This document shows positions 14,032 through 16,191 of a stretch of 16,191 nucleotides of DNA, one piece after another. The DNA comes from CBIFWW01 sp966186435 (GTDB lineage: Bacteria > Pseudomonadota > Gammaproteobacteria > Enterobacterales > Enterobacteriaceae). Each line of letters starts with the position of its first letter. The first letter of the stretch is position 1. The stretch spans positions 1 through 16,191 of the forward strand of contig CBIFWW010000076.1 in NCBI GenBank assembly GCA_966186435.1, read 5' to 3'. Under the pieces are notes generated by a model. It saw only the letters and a list, made by a program, of their open reading frames with translations. It made no database searches and was not told where the DNA came from. Made by a program: the position numbers and the translations under genes.

Positions 14032-15012
14032 ATGCAAGTTGGTCTTTCTCCTTCATCCCTGAGCGGCGCCCGCCAAAGCGCCGCTGTCCGCACCCCTACC
14101 GCCGCCAAAGCCCCAAGCCCTGGCCGCCAGCCAGCAGCCGCTCAGGACTATCCGGCATCCCCGCTGATCGCCACTCAGCCCCAGCGCTATAGCGTGCAAC
14201 TTAACGATCAGCTGACGGCTATTCAGCATGCCGACCGTTATCTGGCGGGCCTGGAGCAGTCGTTGTTAAGCTATCATCACAGCAAGCAGGCGGGGGCGAG
14301 TAACCAAGCCGCCCAAGATATTCAGCAACGGTTAACCCGCCGCCAGGCGTTATCCGGCGGGGCGGTGGATCGCCAGTTGACGGCGGTGTTGCAAGGCCCG
14401 GCTCAGGTGAGCTTTAATTGCCCTGCCTTATCCCAGGCCAGGGAGAGCGACGGGCCTGAAGCGTTGTTATTCAGCCTGCGCCAAGGGGGAGCCGCTAAAA
14501 TCAGCGCTCTCAACGTGGATGAAGATTGCCAGGGCAGCCAGTTTCAGTCGGCCTTTAGCCACGCGCTACGCCGCCTTGGCATAAGCAGCCAGGGCCAGGG
14601 ATTTGTTTGTGCCGAAAGCCAGTGGGACACTATTCGCAGTGGCTTGCAGGCTGCTGGTGAAGGGGGCCGTTTCCCCAAGGAAACGACGGCGCTTAACCCG
14701 GATGCCGAGCCGTGCCTGAGTGAACGCTTAATTCAATCTTTGGATCAGGGGGGGCAGCAGGCCCAGGTCATGGCACGCCAGGTTCTGGTGGGGGTGAGCC
14801 AGCAGCGCCAGCAGTTGGCGCAACAACAGGAAAAGGCCCGTCGGCTGGTGGAAGGAATGGATCATTTCCCGGCAGATACCAGTGCGGTGCAGGCGGCACA
14901 AACCCTGGCTGGAAGCCTTTCCGGGGCAGGTAATCACTTTGGTTTATTGAATGAGGCAGTGAAGGGGCAAGCCCGGTTCACCAGTACCACGGTGCGGGGG
15001 CTATTATACTAA
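14032..15012 (+). CDS. lafW: LafW-type protein, putative hook-associated protein of lateral flagella
   Basis: The protein has 326 residues from the ATG at 14032 (AGAGTGGAAA upstream as weak ribosome site). An earlier in-frame TTG at 13990 would run through the hairpin and is unlikely. The gene follows lfgL and precedes the ToxR-like gene, the position of lafW in Flag-2 loci. There it is described as a hook-associated protein with no counterpart in the primary flagellum. I recognise no domain. The N-terminal 50 residues are rich in Ala, Pro, Ser and Gln, as in export-signal regions; there is no Sec signal or membrane span. Residues 57-110 and 255-275 look helical (QQRQQLAQQQEKARRLVEGM). Four cysteines (130, 166, 193, 228) are present. 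Function is not established; the name rests on position and size. Confidence 0.75.
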   Translation: MQVGLSPSSLSGARQSAAVRTPTAAKAPSPGRQPAAAQDYPASPLIATQPQRYSVQLNDQLTAIQHADRYLAGLEQSLLSYHHSKQAGASNQAAQDIQQRLTRRQALSGGAVDRQLTAVLQGPAQVSFNCPALSQARESDGPEALLFSLRQGGAAKISALNVDEDCQGSQFQSAFSHALRRLGISSQGQGFVCAESQWDTIRSGLQAAGEGGRFPKETTALNPDAEPCLSERLIQSLDQGGQQAQVMARQVLVGVSQQRQQLAQQQEKARRLVEGMDHFPADTSAVQAAQTLAGSLSGAGNHFGLLNEAVKGQARFTSTTVRGLLY

Positions 15013-15017
15013 ACAGG

Positions 15018-15039
15018 GCCATCACCCGCAGGTGATGGC
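15018..15039. terminator. Bidirectional hairpin between convergent lafW and lafZ
   Basis: GCCATCACC-CGCA-GGTGATGGC is a perfect 9-bp stem with a 4-nt loop, 5 nt after the lafW stop and 8 nt before the lafZ stop codon on the opposite strand. U runs on either side are short, so termination may be only partial. Its position between convergent genes makes a shared terminator the natural reading. Confidence 0.75.
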
Positions 15040-15047
15040 GTTAGTCT

Positions 15048-15917
15048 TCAAGCTGGGCAACCAGGCATAGTGTGCAGGGTATTTTCGATATCGCTGGCAA
15101 TCAATTCACCCACGTTGGCATCTTGCTGTTTCCAGTTCTCCAGATGCAGGCTGGTCTTCCAGAGCATGTTACAGCGGTTCTGCACTTCTAAATCAATAGT
15201 GTAATGCTGGGCAGAGGCGTGGTAACGCACCAGCAAGTGCGCGCCATATTTCACCAGGCTGTTATTGGCCTGACGCAGAATATCGTGAAACTGGTTGGGG
15301 GCTATAAGAGTATTCATCTCACTAAGGTGGGCTTCGCGATAAACCGCAATCTGGCTTAAATCAGACATCGGTTCTTTTATAAAGCTTGGCTGAGCTGCGG
15401 TGGCCAGGGCGGGGGCATGAAAACACCAGAAACTCACGAGCAACGCCGACAGGCCTGCCGCCCCACTAAAACTCAGCCACCAACGGCGGTTTTTGGCTTT
15501 GGCAGGCGGCACAATCGTGACCGATAACGCTGGTGCGGGCGCGGCATTATTTGCCAGCGGCGGCTGTTCCTGCTGTTGCTCTACCGTGGGCGGCTCATCG
15601 TGGCTGTCTATGCAATCCCCGCAAAACAGATAACCTTTCTTGGGGATGGTTTTAATAAATTTTTGGCACTTGCCGTCATCCCCTAAGGCAATTCGTAAGG
15701 CGTGGATTGCGGTGGGTAAACTGTTGGTACCCACTACCCGGTTTTTCCAGACTTCGGCAGTGAGTTCGGCGCGAGTGAGCACTTTATCGGCGTGTTTAAT
15801 AAATGTGACCAACAGCTGGTAATGAAACTCGCCCAGGCGGCGTACTTCACCGGTTTGATTATGAATAATGGCATTCTGAGAAGAATCCATACGCCAGTTC
15901 TGTAGGGTAATGGTCAT
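15048..15917 (-). CDS. lafZ: LafZ-type transmembrane regulator, ToxR/CadC-like
   Basis: The protein has 289 residues. Residues 1-100 are an OmpR/ToxR-type winged helix: LGEFHYQLLVTF, then VLTRAELTAEVWKNRVVGTN (46-65), SLPTAIHALRIALGDDGK (66-83) and FIKTIPKKGYLF (87-98). A Pro/Gln/Ala-rich linker (106-142) follows, then one membrane span (about 146-166, after KNRRWW). The remaining 120 or so residues are periplasmic and hold two cysteines (249 and 287). Members of this family bind DNA while anchored in the inner membrane and respond to periplasmic signals. In Flag-2 loci a gene of this kind lies between lafW and the flagellin gene. It reads leftward, toward lafW. GGAGAG 11 nt before the ATG is a loose ribosome site. 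Its targets are unknown; the repeats upstream are candidates. Confidence 0.85.
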   Translation of the reverse strand: MTITLQNWRMDSSQNAIIHNQTGEVRRLGEFHYQLLVTFIKHADKVLTRAELTAEVWKNRVVGTNSLPTAIHALRIALGDDGKCQKFIKTIPKKGYLFCGDCIDSHDEPPTVEQQQEQPPLANNAAPAPALSVTIVPPAKAKNRRWWLSFSGAAGLSALLVSFWCFHAPALATAAQPSFIKEPMSDLSQIAVYREAHLSEMNTLIAPNQFHDILRQANNSLVKYGAHLLVRYHASAQHYTIDLEVQNRCNMLWKTSLHLENWKQQDANVGELIASDIENTLHTMPGCPA

Positions 15918-15995
15918 AATTTAAAACACTCTCCATTTTGATTAATGCGCAATCCAATTGCATAAACGTATTACGCCCTAAGGGGTGAGAATTTA

Positions 15996-16022
15996 TGTAA
16001 TTCCCGCGCGTTATTAATTACA
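15996..16022. promoter_or_regulatory. Candidate operator: TGTAATT-N13-AATTACA dyad
   Basis: TGTAATT (15996-16002) and AATTACA (16016-16022) form an exact 7-bp inverted repeat with half-site centres 20 bp apart, two DNA turns. Further copies lie at 16082-16087 (AATTAC) and 16174-16180 (AATTACA). The dyad ends 4 nt before the -35 of the possible sigma-28 promoter. Which protein binds is not known; LafZ is the obvious candidate. Confidence 0.4.
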
Positions 16023-16026
16023 GAAG

Positions 16027-16053
16027 TAAATTGTTTAGTGGCCGCGCCGTATT
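16027..16053 (+). promoter_or_regulatory. Possible sigma-28 promoter reading out of the window
   Basis: TAAATTGT, 11 nt, then GCCGTATT keeps the core TAAA and GCCG at the correct distance; 10 of 16 consensus bases match. It reads rightward into sequence outside the window, where related loci carry the lateral flagellin gene lafA. The leader would exceed 130 nt, which is long and lowers confidence. Confidence 0.4.
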
Positions 16054-16191
16054 GTGAGAGTACTATAAATAAAACATTTTTAATTACGAACCAGCCAAAT
16101 ATGACAAAGTGTTACAGCGGAGCTGACCTAACTAAAATTCCTACGCCATACCTCTTATGAGTTAGTTGTTTAAAATTACACCATCAGTATC

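Larger units (their letters stand above)
15918..16191. other. AT-rich region upstream of lafZ, no convincing gene
   Basis: The stretch is visibly richer in A and T than the rest of the window. I see no credible coding sequence. It holds small dyads (for example ATGCGCAAT-CC-AATTGCAT-like at 15945-15963, and CCCTAAGGG at 15976-15984), several AATTACA motifs and one possible sigma-28 promoter. It probably regulates lafZ to the left and a gene to the right of the window. Confidence 0.6.

Noticed and set aside
16101..16160. Short open frame of 19 codons starting with ATG
   Set aside because: No ribosome site, ordinary for an AT-rich spacer, and no recognisable peptide.

Overview
The window is the central part of a secondary (lateral-type, 'Flag-2'-like) flagellar gene cluster from a gammaproteobacterium, most likely a member of the Enterobacterales. 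Three things support this. The order is lfgN-lfgM-lfgA / lfgB-C-D-E-F-G-H-I-J-K-L, followed by a lafW-type gene and a ToxR-like membrane regulator (lafZ position). LfgJ is short and has no muramidase half. There are sigma-54-type (-24/-12) promoter sequences, whereas the primary enteric flagellum uses FlhDC with sigma-70. The species cannot be named from the window.

Left part (1-5090, all on the minus strand). lfgA (P-ring chaperone), lfgM (anti-sigma-28) and lfgN (chaperone for the hook-filament junction proteins) read leftward. They are followed, after a strong hairpin and a separate sigma-54-like promoter, by two accessory genes. One is a shortened relative of the flagellin lysine methylase FliB that lacks the cysteine cluster region. 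The other is a very large glycosyltransferase (at least 809 residues, running off the left edge) that appears to join three transferase modules: GT2, GT25 and a CDP-glycerol-transferase-like fold. This pair looks like the variable flagellin-modification module of such loci.

Middle part (5173-15012, plus strand). Twelve tightly packed genes encode rod (LfgB, C, F, G), hook cap (LfgD), hook (LfgE), L- and P-rings (LfgH, LfgI), rod scaffold (LfgJ), hook-filament junction (LfgK, LfgL) and the poorly understood LafW. A near-consensus sigma-54 promoter drives lfgB. A candidate sigma-28 promoter lies before lfgK. Hairpins lie between lfgG and lfgH and between lfgL and lafW. A strong hairpin separates lafW from the convergent regulator gene.

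Right part (15048-16191). A ToxR/CadC-type regulator (cytoplasmic winged helix, one membrane span, periplasmic domain with two cysteines) reads leftward. Upstream of it is an AT-rich region without a convincing gene. That region holds repeated AATTACA motifs and a possible rightward sigma-28 promoter, probably for a gene just outside the window (in related loci, the lateral flagellin gene lafA).

The promoters imply a hierarchy. Sigma-54 with an activator (LafK in related systems, not in the window) would make the basal body and hook, together with the modification enzymes. Sigma-28, released when LfgM is exported through the finished hook, would then drive lfgMN, perhaps lfgKL, and the gene to the right. 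No transposon, integrase, tRNA, rRNA or CRISPR array was seen.
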